Source: Streptomyces sp. NRRL S-646
Lineage (GTDB): Bacteria > Actinomycetota > Actinomycetes > Streptomycetales > Streptomycetaceae
Reading direction: 5' to 3'
DNA: 64,000 nucleotides
Assembly: GCF_000720765.1 (NCBI RefSeq)
Contig: NZ_JODC01000015.1
Coordinates: forward strand, 186,001-250,000
Numbering within the stretch: position 1 is the first letter of the stretch; every line of letters begins with the position of its first letter. The notes under the pieces were generated by a model. The model ran no database searches. It was not told where the DNA came from and worked only from the letters and a program-made list of their open reading frames with translations. A program made the translations under genes and the position numbers. Shown in pieces: positions 49,456 to 58,509 of this stretch.

Positions 49456-51051
49456 TCAAAGGACGTCCTCCGCGGTCACGTTGTCGGCGATTTCGGGCAT
49501 GGCGGCCGCCTCGCCCGGCGGTCCGCCGTGCGTCCAGGGAGTCTCCTCCGGGTCGGGCAGCTTCGGGCCGCCGCGCTGCTCGTGCTCGAAGAGGGTGAAG
49601 CAGAGCCGGTCGCCCTTCTCGGGCACCGAGCCGGCCTCGGGCTCCTTGCCGCGGCCCATCTTGTCGACGACGCGCAGCACGAGCAGATCCTCCGCCTCAC
49701 GCCCGACGAACTCCGCCGCCTGCGGCTTGCCGCCCAGCGAGCGGTACACCTTGACCCGCTCGCCCAGGTGCGGACGGTCCTCCGTCCGTACGGTGACCAG
49801 CGGGCGGGGGCTGGGCCGCTTGCCCTCGCTGTACGCCATCACGACATCCGTCACCTCCCCGGCGAACGCCTCCCCGGACAGCCGCCGCCCCGCCATCACC
49901 AGCGGATCGTCGAGCGCCTCCTGGGCCTCCAGCCGGGCCTGTTCGCGCTCGCGCGCGGCGAGCTTGTTGGCGGCGGTGACCGCGTCGTCTCGGCGCGGCT
50001 GCGGCGGCTCACCCGCGACGATCCGGTCACGGTGGCCGGTGAACGACCAGCGGTCGCGCGTCCACCGCTCCTCGACATGCGCCCCGTCGGGCAGCGCCCG
50101 CAGCAGGTCGAGGCCCTGCCAGACCCTCTCCCAGGTGGGCAGGGTGCGGCTCAGCACCAGCTCGCGGATCTCCCGCTCGGCGGCGGTCAGTTCGCCGAGC
50201 CGGTCGTCCGCCTCCAGACCGTCCTCGGCGGCGGCGAATGCCGTACGCGCGCGGTCGTAGCGCTCGATCGCGGGCGCGAGCAGCTTGTTGTCGAACGCCG
50301 GGTCGGTGGCCGGTCCGGCGGGCGGGCAGAGCAGTTGGCCCTTGGCGTCACGCGCCAGCTCGGCGTGCAGGGCGGCCTCGGCGCCCGTCGAGCCGTCCGG
50401 CGCATCGATCCAGGCGAGCAGGGCGCCCAGGTGCTGGTCCTCCAGGGTGGACTGACCGGTCGCCCAGTGCCGGGACAGGACGTCCGTCATCGCCAGCAGG
50501 AGGGAGGAGCCGGGGACGCGGGCGCGCTCCCCGAAGTGCGTCAGCCAGCGGCCGAGCAGCGGCACGCGCGGGGGAGCGGGATACGGGGTCTCCGGGTTCT
50601 GTTCCGCCGTACGCCTGAAGCGCATGGAGCGGCCCAGCAGCCGTACGAAGTCGACACCCGCGCGGCTCGGCACGATCAGCTGCGGGGCGTCCGCGCACAG
50701 TTCGACCTCGACCTTGACCCGCTTGCCGGTCTCCGGGTCGGTCTCGTTCCGCTCGGCGGCCTCCACGTCCTGCGCGTACGCGTCGAGATACGGCAGGACG
50801 ACATCGGCCAGTTCGGCCAGGAACGCGAACCTGAGGTCACGGTCGCGCGGTTGCGGCACGGCCAGCAGGCGCGGCGCGTCCCGGTCGGTGCCCACCAGCG
50901 CGCCGAGCGGGGCGCCGGCCTCGCCCGCCGTGGTGAGCGGCACGAAGACGAGGGGCCGCTCGGACAGATGCCGGTGCCGGACGGTGGCGGCGGGCTGGGC
51001 GCGGCCGGTGCGACAGGCTTCCAGCCGGGCGAGCGTCGTGATCAGCGACAC
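49456..51051 (-). CDS. 531-residue protein of unknown function in the nuclease-helicase module
   Basis: No signal peptide or membrane helix is present. The protein is rich in charged helices (ANKLAAREREQARLEAQEAL). The last 120 residues look beta-rich (RPHLGERVKVYRSLGGK, AEDLLVLRVVDKMGRG, KGDRLCFTLFEHEQ), as in the nucleic-acid-binding barrels that precede UPF1-like helicase cores. The GTG start lies within the end of the nuclease gene (10-bp overlap) with GGAGG 4 nt upstream, so the two are translationally coupled. I do not know the family. It probably forms a complex with the nuclease and the helicase. Confidence 0.65.
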   Translation of the reverse strand: MSLITTLARLEACRTGRAQPAATVRHRHLSERPLVFVPLTTAGEAGAPLGALVGTDRDAPRLLAVPQPRDRDLRFAFLAELADVVLPYLDAYAQDVEAAERNETDPETGKRVKVEVELCADAPQLIVPSRAGVDFVRLLGRSMRFRRTAEQNPETPYPAPPRVPLLGRWLTHFGERARVPGSSLLLAMTDVLSRHWATGQSTLEDQHLGALLAWIDAPDGSTGAEAALHAELARDAKGQLLCPPAGPATDPAFDNKLLAPAIERYDRARTAFAAAEDGLEADDRLGELTAAEREIRELVLSRTLPTWERVWQGLDLLRALPDGAHVEERWTRDRWSFTGHRDRIVAGEPPQPRRDDAVTAANKLAAREREQARLEAQEALDDPLVMAGRRLSGEAFAGEVTDVVMAYSEGKRPSPRPLVTVRTEDRPHLGERVKVYRSLGGKPQAAEFVGREAEDLLVLRVVDKMGRGKEPEAGSVPEKGDRLCFTLFEHEQRGGPKLPDPEETPWTHGGPPGEAAAMPEIADNVTAEDVL

Positions 51052-52256
51052 GAGGCCTCCTCCGAACAGGGGGCCGGGACCTGTGGTCCGCAGTTCTGCA
51101 GTGCCTCGGCGCGCAGCCGCGCCGCCCTCCGCAACGCCATCACCGCTGGATCCTCCGGGTCTCCGGTTGCTCCCCGAGCCGCGGACAGGACCTCCTCGAC
51201 CGTCGTCAGGCCGCCCAGTTCGGCGCGGAGCGAGCGGCCCAGGGACGTCACCGCGCCGGCCGCGCGGGAGCGGTCGCGGCAGTGGAAGGCCAGCTCGCAG
51301 GCGGACAGGCACTCGGGCGCGTATGTCGCCGGGACCGACTCCACGGCCGAGGTCAGCTCGGCGACGGGCAGCTCCGGGGAGAAGCAGGTGCCCTCGGGGA
51401 GCGTGTCCGCGATGTCCTCGATACGGGTGAGACGGGCCAGCTGGCGGCCGGTGACCGCACGCTGCTTGCGCACGTCGACGGCCGAGGCGGTCGGGAGGTT
51501 GGAGAAGTCCTTGGGGCAGACCAGGAGGATCCGGTGCCGTACCTCGGGAGCGGGGTCGAGGTGGGCGGCGACCTCTTCCAGTGCCAGCACGTACACCGCT
51601 GCCTGGCGTGCCGCCGCGCCCACCTTCGCCGGGTCCGCGGACCCGTCCAGCATCGGGAAGGACTTGATCTCCACGACCGTCCAGCTGCCGTCGGGGTGCA
51701 CCACCACGGCGTCCGGCTCCAGGAACGCGGGGGAGCCCGCCACGTGGAGCGCGAGCATCGGGTGGTCGAGGAGCGTCCAGCTGCCGACGGCCGCGGTGGC
51801 CTCGCGCAGCGCCAGCGCCGTACGCGCCGCGCGACCCTCGGGGCCGGGCGCGGAGAGGTCCGGCACCTGGGCGTCGGCGGGCGGCTCCGCCCGCTGGTCC
51901 AGCTTCTCGTGCACCAGCCTGAGCAGCTCCGCGCCGCCGTCCGCCTTGACCTTCGCCTCGAACGCGTTGCCCCGCGTGAACGCGAACTGCGACTGCCCGA
52001 AGGCCGAAGGCGCACCCAGCGCGCTCGCCACCGCCGCCTTGTTCACCCCGGCGCCGTCCAGGATCGCGCGCCGTCTGCAACCGGGGTTGGCGGCGAGGGC
52101 GGCCAGGGCGCGCGCGTCCAGCGCCTTGGCCGGTACGTCGGGACCGCGCAGCTCAGCGAGCCGCTGCCGGAGCGCCTTCCCCCGCGTCCGTGGGAGAGGC
52201 ACCCGGCTCGGCTCCGGATCCGATCCGGGACTCGCGCTGCCGTGGAATTCGCTCAC
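51042..52256 (-). CDS. RecB/Cas4-like PD-(D/E)XK nuclease with Fe-S cysteines
   Basis: This encodes 404 residues from GTG 52256 (start uncertain; TTG 52286 and GTG 52280 are in frame and none has a good ribosome binding site). FTRGNAFEAKV is motif I, DAVVVHP and VVEIKS are the PD-(D/E)XK active site, and QAAVYVLALEE supplies the RecB-type Q-x3-Y. GCRRR near the N-terminus together with ECLSACELAFHC (C-x3-C-x5-C) gives the four cysteines of an Fe-S cluster as in Cas4/AddB nucleases. It would cut or resect DNA ends. It is coupled to the 531-residue gene and overlaps the PAP2 gene by 104 bp. Confidence 0.75.
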   Translation of the reverse strand: MSEFHGSASPGSDPEPSRVPLPRTRGKALRQRLAELRGPDVPAKALDARALAALAANPGCRRRAILDGAGVNKAAVASALGAPSAFGQSQFAFTRGNAFEAKVKADGGAELLRLVHEKLDQRAEPPADAQVPDLSAPGPEGRAARTALALREATAAVGSWTLLDHPMLALHVAGSPAFLEPDAVVVHPDGSWTVVEIKSFPMLDGSADPAKVGAAARQAAVYVLALEEVAAHLDPAPEVRHRILLVCPKDFSNLPTASAVDVRKQRAVTGRQLARLTRIEDIADTLPEGTCFSPELPVAELTSAVESVPATYAPECLSACELAFHCRDRSRAAGAVTSLGRSLRAELGGLTTVEEVLSAARGATGDPEDPAVMALRRAARLRAEALQNCGPQVPAPCSEEASCR

Positions 52257-53100
52257 CCGCGGAAGTCTGGCATCCGGCACTGACAATTGAGGAACCTGCG
52301 ACCTGAGCGTCCCCTGCGCCGAAGGACAGCCGCTCCCTGATCGCGTCCGCGCCCCGCATGACGTACGGCGTCAGGAACAGCCCGACGCCCATCACGGCCA
52401 CACCCGCGACCGCGTCGAGGAAGTAGTGGTTGGCGGTGCCCATGACCACGATCGTGGTGAGCAACGGGTAGGCGACGGCGGCGACCTTCGTCGTACGCGT
52501 CCTGCCGTACCGCCACAGCATGACCCCGCACCACAGTGCCCAGCCCACATGCAGGCTCGGCATGGCCGCGTACTGGTTCGTCATCCCCCCGAGACCGCGC
52601 GGGGCACTGGCCTCGCCGCCCCACCAGCCGTACGAGCTGTACTGGGCCATCGTGTCGACGAAGCCGTGGCCCGCGGAGAGGAGGCGCGGCGGGCAGGTCG
52701 GCAGGAGGGTGAAGCCGATCAGACCGAAGAAGGTGGACGTCATCAGCCAGGTGCGGGCCGCGCGGTAGTGCACGGCGCGCGATCTGAACAGCCAGACCAG
52801 GATCGCCGGCGTGACCACGTAATGCAGCGACGCGTACCAGAAGTCCGCCGGGACGCCGAGCCACGCCTCGCGCGTGAAGAGCCGGTTGAGCGGGTGCTCG
52901 GCGTTGATGTGCAGGAACTTCTCGATGTGCAGGATCGTCACGCCGTGGTCGACGGCGTTCGAGGTGTCACCGCGTGCGAGGAGGCGGCCGGCCGAGTAGC
53001 AGGCGTACACCAGCAGGATCAGCGGCAGCTCGGTCCACCAGCGCAGACGGGTCGGCGGGGTTGCTGCCTCGATGCCCGGTGTCGTCTCGGTCCTCGGCAT
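52153..53100 (-). CDS. PAP2 superfamily membrane phosphatase (AUR1-like)
   Basis: This encodes 315 residues with about six membrane helices. TCPPRLLS, MPSLHVGWALW and GTANHYFLDAVAG give the PAP2_3 active-site pattern with the histidine and aspartate of phosphatase motifs 2 and 3. Such enzymes remove or transfer phosphate on lipid or polyprenyl substrates at the outer membrane face. GGGGGAG lies 8 nt before ATG 53100. The last 35 residues are polar and overlap the nuclease start by 104 bp, a length unusual for functional overlap. Confidence 0.8.
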   Translation of the reverse strand: MPRTETTPGIEAATPPTRLRWWTELPLILLVYACYSAGRLLARGDTSNAVDHGVTILHIEKFLHINAEHPLNRLFTREAWLGVPADFWYASLHYVVTPAILVWLFRSRAVHYRAARTWLMTSTFFGLIGFTLLPTCPPRLLSAGHGFVDTMAQYSSYGWWGGEASAPRGLGGMTNQYAAMPSLHVGWALWCGVMLWRYGRTRTTKVAAVAYPLLTTIVVMGTANHYFLDAVAGVAVMGVGLFLTPYVMRGADAIRERLSFGAGDAQVAGSSIVSAGCQTSAGERIPRQRESRIGSGAEPGASPTDAGEGAPAAAR

Positions 53101-53293
53101 CCGATCGCCTCCCCCTTCGTTCTCGCGCGGCGCCCGGCGGGCCGGTCGTGCCACTTTACGGCGTACGTGCGCACCCGCTTCGGGTGCCCCGGTCCTCAAA
53201 GACGCAGAGATCGCCCACCGGGTTGCCCGCCCCCAGCGTGCGCGATGATGGACTGGTTCCGCCTGCGATTTCTCCCGGAAGGCCTCTCAGCTC

Positions 53294-53893
53294 ATGGCAC
53301 CGCGCATTCTGCTGGCCCGGCACGGACAGACCGCGTGGTCGCTGTCCGGCAAGCACACCGGCAGGACCGACGTGCCGCTCCTGGAGGAGGGGCGGCGTGG
53401 TGCAAAGCTGCTCGGGGAGCGCCTGCACCGGGCGCCGTTCGAGGGGCTCCCCGGGGTCGCCGTCCGCACCAGTCCGCTGGCACGCGCGCGTGAGACGTGC
53501 GAGCTTGCCGGGTTCGGGGAGCGGGCGGTCGTGTGGGACACGTTGATGGAGTGGGACTACGGGGCGTACGAGGGGATGACGCCCGAGGAGATCCAGGGCG
53601 TGCGGCCGGGGTGGCTGATCTGGCGGGACGGGGTTCCGGAGGGGGAGTCGCTTGCCGAGGTGGCGGCTCGGGCCGATGAGGTTGTGGCTTGGGCGCGGGG
53701 GGAGGAGCGGGATGTGCTGGTGTTTGCGCACGGGCACATTTTGCGGTCGATCGGGGCTCGGTGGTTGGGGCTGCCGCTGGACTTTGCCGCGCGGATTCGA
53801 CTGAATCCGACCTCGCTGTCGGTGCTGGGGTGGGCTTATGGCGAGCCGGCCATTGAGAGCTGGAACGACTTGGGGCACTTGACCGGGGTGTGA
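53294..53893 (+). CDS. histidine phosphatase (phosphoglycerate-mutase-like)
   Basis: This encodes 199 residues, cytoplasmic. [10 protein letters not shown] holds the phospho-accepting histidine, [11 protein letters not shown] the catalytic arginine, EWDYGAYEG the acid, and VFAHGHILR the second histidine. The size and EWDYGAYEG place it in the SixA/CobC/PhoE-like branch acting on small phosphates. It is monocistronic. The 155 bp that follow contain only short GC-rich imperfect repeats of GCCCGCAGCTACG type. Confidence 0.85.
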   Translation: MAPRILLARHGQTAWSLSGKHTGRTDVPLLEEGRRGAKLLGERLHRAPFEGLPGVAVRTSPLARARETCELAGFGERAVVWDTLMEWDYGAYEGMTPEEIQGVRPGWLIWRDGVPEGESLAEVAARADEVVAWARGEERDVLVFAHGHILRSIGARWLGLPLDFAARIRLNPTSLSVLGWAYGEPAIESWNDLGHLTGV

Positions 53894-54048
53894 GCCGTGC
53901 TCGGGGGTGGTGCCGGCGGGCGGGGTGTCGCCGGCCGGCGCTTGCCGGTGCCGCTTTCTTTGGGACGGGTGCCGCCCCAGCGGCACGACTGCCCGCAGCT
54001 ACGCGGATGCCCGCGGCTGCGCCTGTGCCCGCAGCTACGGCGGCTGTC

Positions 54049-55515
54049 TCAAGCCATCCGTGGCTGGGATGCATGGCGTTCCAGGAAGCCTGATACTCCT
54101 GACGCCCGGCGGTGGGGGAGCAGGACCCTCGCCGTTCCCGCCAGCATGGTCTGGACCCTGGACGACTGGACCTGGTCGAGGAGGTCCAGTACTCGCATGC
54201 CTGCTGCCGCTGCCTCGTCCGGGCGGCCGCCTCTGGCCAGGTCGTCTGCCAGTTCCGCCGTGTACAGGGCGATGTTGCGGGTGAAGTGCGGGTTCTGGAG
54301 CTGGGCCGCGCGGCGCGCGTGGCGGGCGGCGCGCGGCCAGTCGCCCAGGGTCGACCAGCACTGCGCCTCCAGGCCCTCCAGCTCGGCCTCCCCGTAGAAG
54401 CTCATCCACTCGGGGTCGGCGTCCGAGGGGCCTCGCTCGAAGAGGGTCTGCGCGCGGACGAGTGCCTGTTCGCAGGCGGTGCGGTCGGCGAGCCCCGCCC
54501 AGCCGCCCGCCTCGCGCAGCGCGAGCAGCGACATCAGCCGGACGGAGCCCAGGGGGCGCGCGACGCGTTGTGCGGCCTGCGCGGCCCGGACGGCCTCGCG
54601 GGGGCGTCCGGCGTCGCGCGCGAGGAACGCCGTGTTGCAGAAGCCGTGCGCCTCCAGGGCGTCGTCGCCGGTCATCCGGGCGGTCGCGAGCGCCTCCGCG
54701 TAGTGCGAACGGGCATCGTCGAACCGCCCCGAGTCGTGCGCCAGCCAGCCCACGGAGATGGCGAGTTCACCGGCGCCCGAGTGGAGCCGGTCGGCGGTCG
54801 TCTGCCGGGTCGCCCCGGCGTCCAGGAGCGCATAGGCGGCGCGCAACGGAGCCGATGCGCGCCGGTAGAGCCCGTCCGCGCCGTGCCGGTCGTCGAGCAG
54901 CCGGATTCTGCGTACGGCCTCTTCGAGCGCGTATGCGTCGTTCGCGCCGGGGCGGCGGACGGGACGTCCCGCTGCCGCGGCGTCGAAGGCGAGCCCGATC
55001 GGGCCCAGCGAGGCGGCGGCCACCGTGGCGCCACCGCCGGTCATGAATGCGCGACGCAGCACGTCGCTCTCCTCGTAGTTCTCGTGAAGCGCATGGCTCT
55101 CGTGATGCCCATGCGGGTCGTAAGGCAGTTGCGGGTTGTAAAGGACCTGCGGGTCCGGGTTGTCCTGCGTTTCATACGGCTCGTACGCCCCCTGCGTCTC
55201 ACCGGTGGTGTGCGCCCGGCGTCCCCGTACGGACGAGCGGGACGCGAAGCCCAGGTCGGTGAGGGTGCGGCCGGGGAACATGTGCAGGAACACCCGTTCG
55301 TATGCGTAGTTGGGGCAGCGGATCTCGCCCGCCTCGACCCGGCCGATGTAGCGCGCGTCGCAGCTGACCCGCTCCCCGATCTCGCGCGCGGCCCGACGCA
55401 CCGCGGCGGCGAACTCGGCCGGCGAGCGCTGTCCGCGCAACTGCCGGAAGACGAGGTTCGGCCGCGGTGGCCTGGGGGGCGTGGGCTGGGACGAGGTCAA
55501 CTGTGACGACGCCAT
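54049..55515 (-). CDS. NsdA-like TPR regulator with Cro/C1-type helix-turn-helix
   Basis: This encodes 488 residues from ATG 55515 (AGAGGA about 8 nt upstream). Residues 20-95 resemble a helix-turn-helix (SPAEFAAAVRRAAREIGERV, DARYIGRVEAGEIRCPN). A His/Tyr/Pro-rich linker follows, then DVLRRAFMTGGGATVAAAS and about six tetratricopeptide repeats to residue 470. The plan and length match NsdA-type proteins, which repress sporulation and antibiotic production in Streptomyces, though this may be a paralogue rather than NsdA itself. It faces the 55788 gene. Confidence 0.75.
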   Translation of the reverse strand: MASSQLTSSQPTPPRPPRPNLVFRQLRGQRSPAEFAAAVRRAAREIGERVSCDARYIGRVEAGEIRCPNYAYERVFLHMFPGRTLTDLGFASRSSVRGRRAHTTGETQGAYEPYETQDNPDPQVLYNPQLPYDPHGHHESHALHENYEESDVLRRAFMTGGGATVAAASLGPIGLAFDAAAAGRPVRRPGANDAYALEEAVRRIRLLDDRHGADGLYRRASAPLRAAYALLDAGATRQTTADRLHSGAGELAISVGWLAHDSGRFDDARSHYAEALATARMTGDDALEAHGFCNTAFLARDAGRPREAVRAAQAAQRVARPLGSVRLMSLLALREAGGWAGLADRTACEQALVRAQTLFERGPSDADPEWMSFYGEAELEGLEAQCWSTLGDWPRAARHARRAAQLQNPHFTRNIALYTAELADDLARGGRPDEAAAAGMRVLDLLDQVQSSRVQTMLAGTARVLLPHRRASGVSGFLERHASQPRMA

Positions 55516-55787
55516 GGCCGGGTCCTCTCGTGCGAACCGTCGAACCATGCCGGATTCAGGGTGGGTTGCCCGTGTAGAGCCCTGTCTCCAGCGGGGAAGA
55601 ACGTACCTGCTGTGCCGGACCGCTCACGCTGTGTTTGGCTACAAACCGGATATCTCATACGGGATCTGCCATGAACTGCCATCCTTTGTGGCTGACTTCC
55701 GCCGTAGCCGTTGACGCGCCGCCGCGTTGAACTCTGCGGACCGGGAGCCGCCCGACTCCCGACCCGCTTCGTTCAAGGAGGGGTTCC

Positions 55788-56240
55788 GTGGTGGAGGCCG
55801 GGATGGAGACCAGCCGGAGAGTCGTTCCTCGTACGCCGCCCGCGACCGTGGCGCACGCCCCGGCCCCGGGGCGCGGCGAGCCGCCCCTCCCCGACGGCGC
55901 GTGCGACCTCGTCACCGTGCCCACCCGGCAGGGACTGGAGGCCGTCGACATCCTGCGGCGCGGCGCGGGCGACGCGGTCGGCCCCGTCCTGCACGACGAC
56001 GACTGCAACACCCTGGGCTTCGTGGTGCCGCCCGGTACGGCCGCCGCCTGGGACGTCCCGGGCAGCACCTGTACGGAGACCAACGGCCGCGGTCTGAGAC
56101 TGAACCCCGAGCCCCCCGTGGAGGGCTCGGACTGGCTGCTCCCGCCCGGCGAGGCCGACCTCGCGACCGACCCGGCGGTGCTGCGCGCCGCCCTGGGCGA
56201 GGCGGCACGGATCATCGAGGCTGCGGACAACTGCCGCTGA
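55788..56240 (+). CDS. conserved Streptomyces protein of unknown function
   Basis: This encodes 150 residues from GTG 55788 with AAGGAGGGG 5 nt upstream. There is no signal peptide. LPDGACDLVTVPTRQGLEAVD and LGFVVPPGTAAAWDVPGSTC resemble the truncated prim-pol-like proteins of Streptomyces in which only the nucleotide-binding half remains, similar in style to the gene at 46582. The three cysteines (GACD, DDCN, STCT) have no clear pattern. Function unknown. Confidence 0.6.
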   Translation: MVEAGMETSRRVVPRTPPATVAHAPAPGRGEPPLPDGACDLVTVPTRQGLEAVDILRRGAGDAVGPVLHDDDCNTLGFVVPPGTAAAWDVPGSTCTETNGRGLRLNPEPPVEGSDWLLPPGEADLATDPAVLRAALGEAARIIEAADNCR

Positions 56241-56300
56241 CCTGGTCGCTCGTACCACCCTGCGCAGGCGTGGCCGCTCAGGGCTGCCGATAATGGCGCA

Positions 56301-57170
56301 ATGGGAAAGTCCAGGAACCCCCGGCGCGGAAGCGGCGGCGCCGACGCCGTCGTCGAGGCCGTCGACGGCGGGCTCGCCGAGCTCATGCCCGACCGGGACC
56401 GGGCGCGGGCCTGGACGCTGCTGATCGACGGGGCGCCGCAGTCGCACGTCGATCTCGACGACCCCTCCTACCTCTCCTTCGAGTACCAGCGCCGGCTCGG
56501 GCACGTCATCGACCTCGTCGCACCGGCCGGGAAGCCCGTGCACGTCGTGCACCTCGGCGGCGGAGCCCTCACCCTCGCCCGCTACGTCGCCGCCACCCGC
56601 CCCCGCTCCACCCAGCAGGCCGTCGAGCGGGACGCCGCGCTCGTCCAACTGGTCCGCCGTGAGCTGCCGTTGGACCCGAACGCCCGGATCAGGGTGCGTT
56701 CCGTCGACGCCCGCGAAGGGCTCTCCAAGGTGCTCGACGGCTGGGCCGACCTCGTCATCGCCGATGTGTTCAGCGGGGCCCGCACGCCCGCCCACCTCAC
56801 CTCGACCGAGTTCCTCGACGACGTCCGCCGGGTCCTGAAGCCGAGCGGTTGCTACGCCGCCAACGTCGCCGACGGGCCGCCGCTCGCCCACCTACGCGGC
56901 CAGATCGCCACCGCAGCCGCCCGTTTCCCCGAACTCGCGCTGGTCGCCGACCCGGCCGTGCTGCGCGGCAAGCGCTTCGGCAACGCCGTCCTCGTCGCCT
57001 CCGACGCCCCGCTGCCGGTCGCGGAACTGACCCGCCGGGCCGCCTCCGACCCGCACCCCGGCCGAGTCGAACACGGCCGCGCGCTCCTGGACTTCACCGG
57101 CGGGGCGACCCCGGTGACGGACACGGCGGCGGTCGCGTCACCGGCGCCACCGCCCTCGGTGTTCCGTTGA
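56301..57170 (+). CDS. spermidine-synthase-like methyltransferase fold protein
   Basis: This encodes 289 residues. The Rossmann motif VHVVHLGGGALTLARYVAA, the acid in QAVERDAALVQLV and the catalytic-aspartate region LVIADVFSGA resemble spermidine synthase. YLSFEYQRRLGHVID is also conserved in that group. It lacks the usual putrescine-binding GGGDG pattern, so it may be a non-polyamine relative of the kind common in actinobacteria. It lies 60 nt after the preceding gene on the same strand and may share its transcript. Confidence 0.8.
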   Translation: MGKSRNPRRGSGGADAVVEAVDGGLAELMPDRDRARAWTLLIDGAPQSHVDLDDPSYLSFEYQRRLGHVIDLVAPAGKPVHVVHLGGGALTLARYVAATRPRSTQQAVERDAALVQLVRRELPLDPNARIRVRSVDAREGLSKVLDGWADLVIADVFSGARTPAHLTSTEFLDDVRRVLKPSGCYAANVADGPPLAHLRGQIATAAARFPELALVADPAVLRGKRFGNAVLVASDAPLPVAELTRRAASDPHPGRVEHGRALLDFTGGATPVTDTAAVASPAPPPSVFR

Positions 57171-57183
57171 TCAGCAGGGGCGA

Positions 57184-57693
57184 CTAGTAGTTCCCGATCT
57201 CCACATGCGGGGGCCCGTCGTGCCAGGTGCAGATCACCGAGACCTTGTTCGTGCCCGAGGTGAACTCCACCCGGATCCAGGTCTCCGTCTTCCACGTCTG
57301 CATCGACCAGCCGGTGTCCGGGGTCGCCATGACGAGCGTCGCCGCGGTCCTGCCGAGGTCGAAGACCACCCGCCCGCCGTCGGTGTCGTAGCTCTTGACC
57401 TGGCCGGATGCGGTCGGCGTCGGGGTAGGGCTCGGTGTCGACGTCGTCGACGGCGTGGGCTTCTGGGGGCGCGTGCGCGACGCGCTCTTGGACGGTGACG
57501 GCGACGGCCGTTTCGTCGACGACGCGAGCGGCTTCGACTCCTGTGTGGTCGCGTCCGCCGCAGTGATCGGCAGGGCGCGCGGCGGGTCGTACGCCGTGCC
57601 CGCCATCACCGTGTGGACGCCCCACCACGACAGCGTGACCGCCGCGCCCGTGGCGAGCGACCAAGCCAGTACGTGTACGAGTCCTCTGCGCAT
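57184..57693 (-). CDS. membrane-anchored or secreted protein with Ser/Thr/Pro linker
   Basis: This encodes 169 residues. One N-terminal helix (about 7-27, LAWSLATGAAVTLSWWGV) is followed by a Ser/Thr/Pro/Lys-rich linker (about 50-95) and a beta domain of 70 residues (YDTDGGRVVFDLGRTAATLV, WIRVEFTSGTNKVSVICTWHD). It is probably exported and held at the membrane. No family recognised. It diverges from the response regulator gene with 111 bp between, and converges on the spermidine-synthase-like gene. Confidence 0.7.
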   Translation of the reverse strand: MRRGLVHVLAWSLATGAAVTLSWWGVHTVMAGTAYDPPRALPITAADATTQESKPLASSTKRPSPSPSKSASRTRPQKPTPSTTSTPSPTPTPTASGQVKSYDTDGGRVVFDLGRTAATLVMATPDTGWSMQTWKTETWIRVEFTSGTNKVSVICTWHDGPPHVEIGNY

Positions 57694-57804
57694 CGCGGGC
57701 CATACTGCCTCACGTGTCCCACGGGTGTCCCGTCCGTTGTCCACAACCGAAGAGTTGTCCACAGGCTCCGATGCGCCTCTTGCGCATGGCGTACGGTGCC
57801 GCGC

Positions 57805-58505
<701 letters not shown>

Positions 58506-58509
<4 letters not shown>

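Noticed and set aside
49372..52290. 972-residue open frame on the plus strand
   Set aside because: It is antisense to the nuclease and the 531-residue gene, has low-complexity Arg/Gly/Ala content and is explained by high third-position GC.
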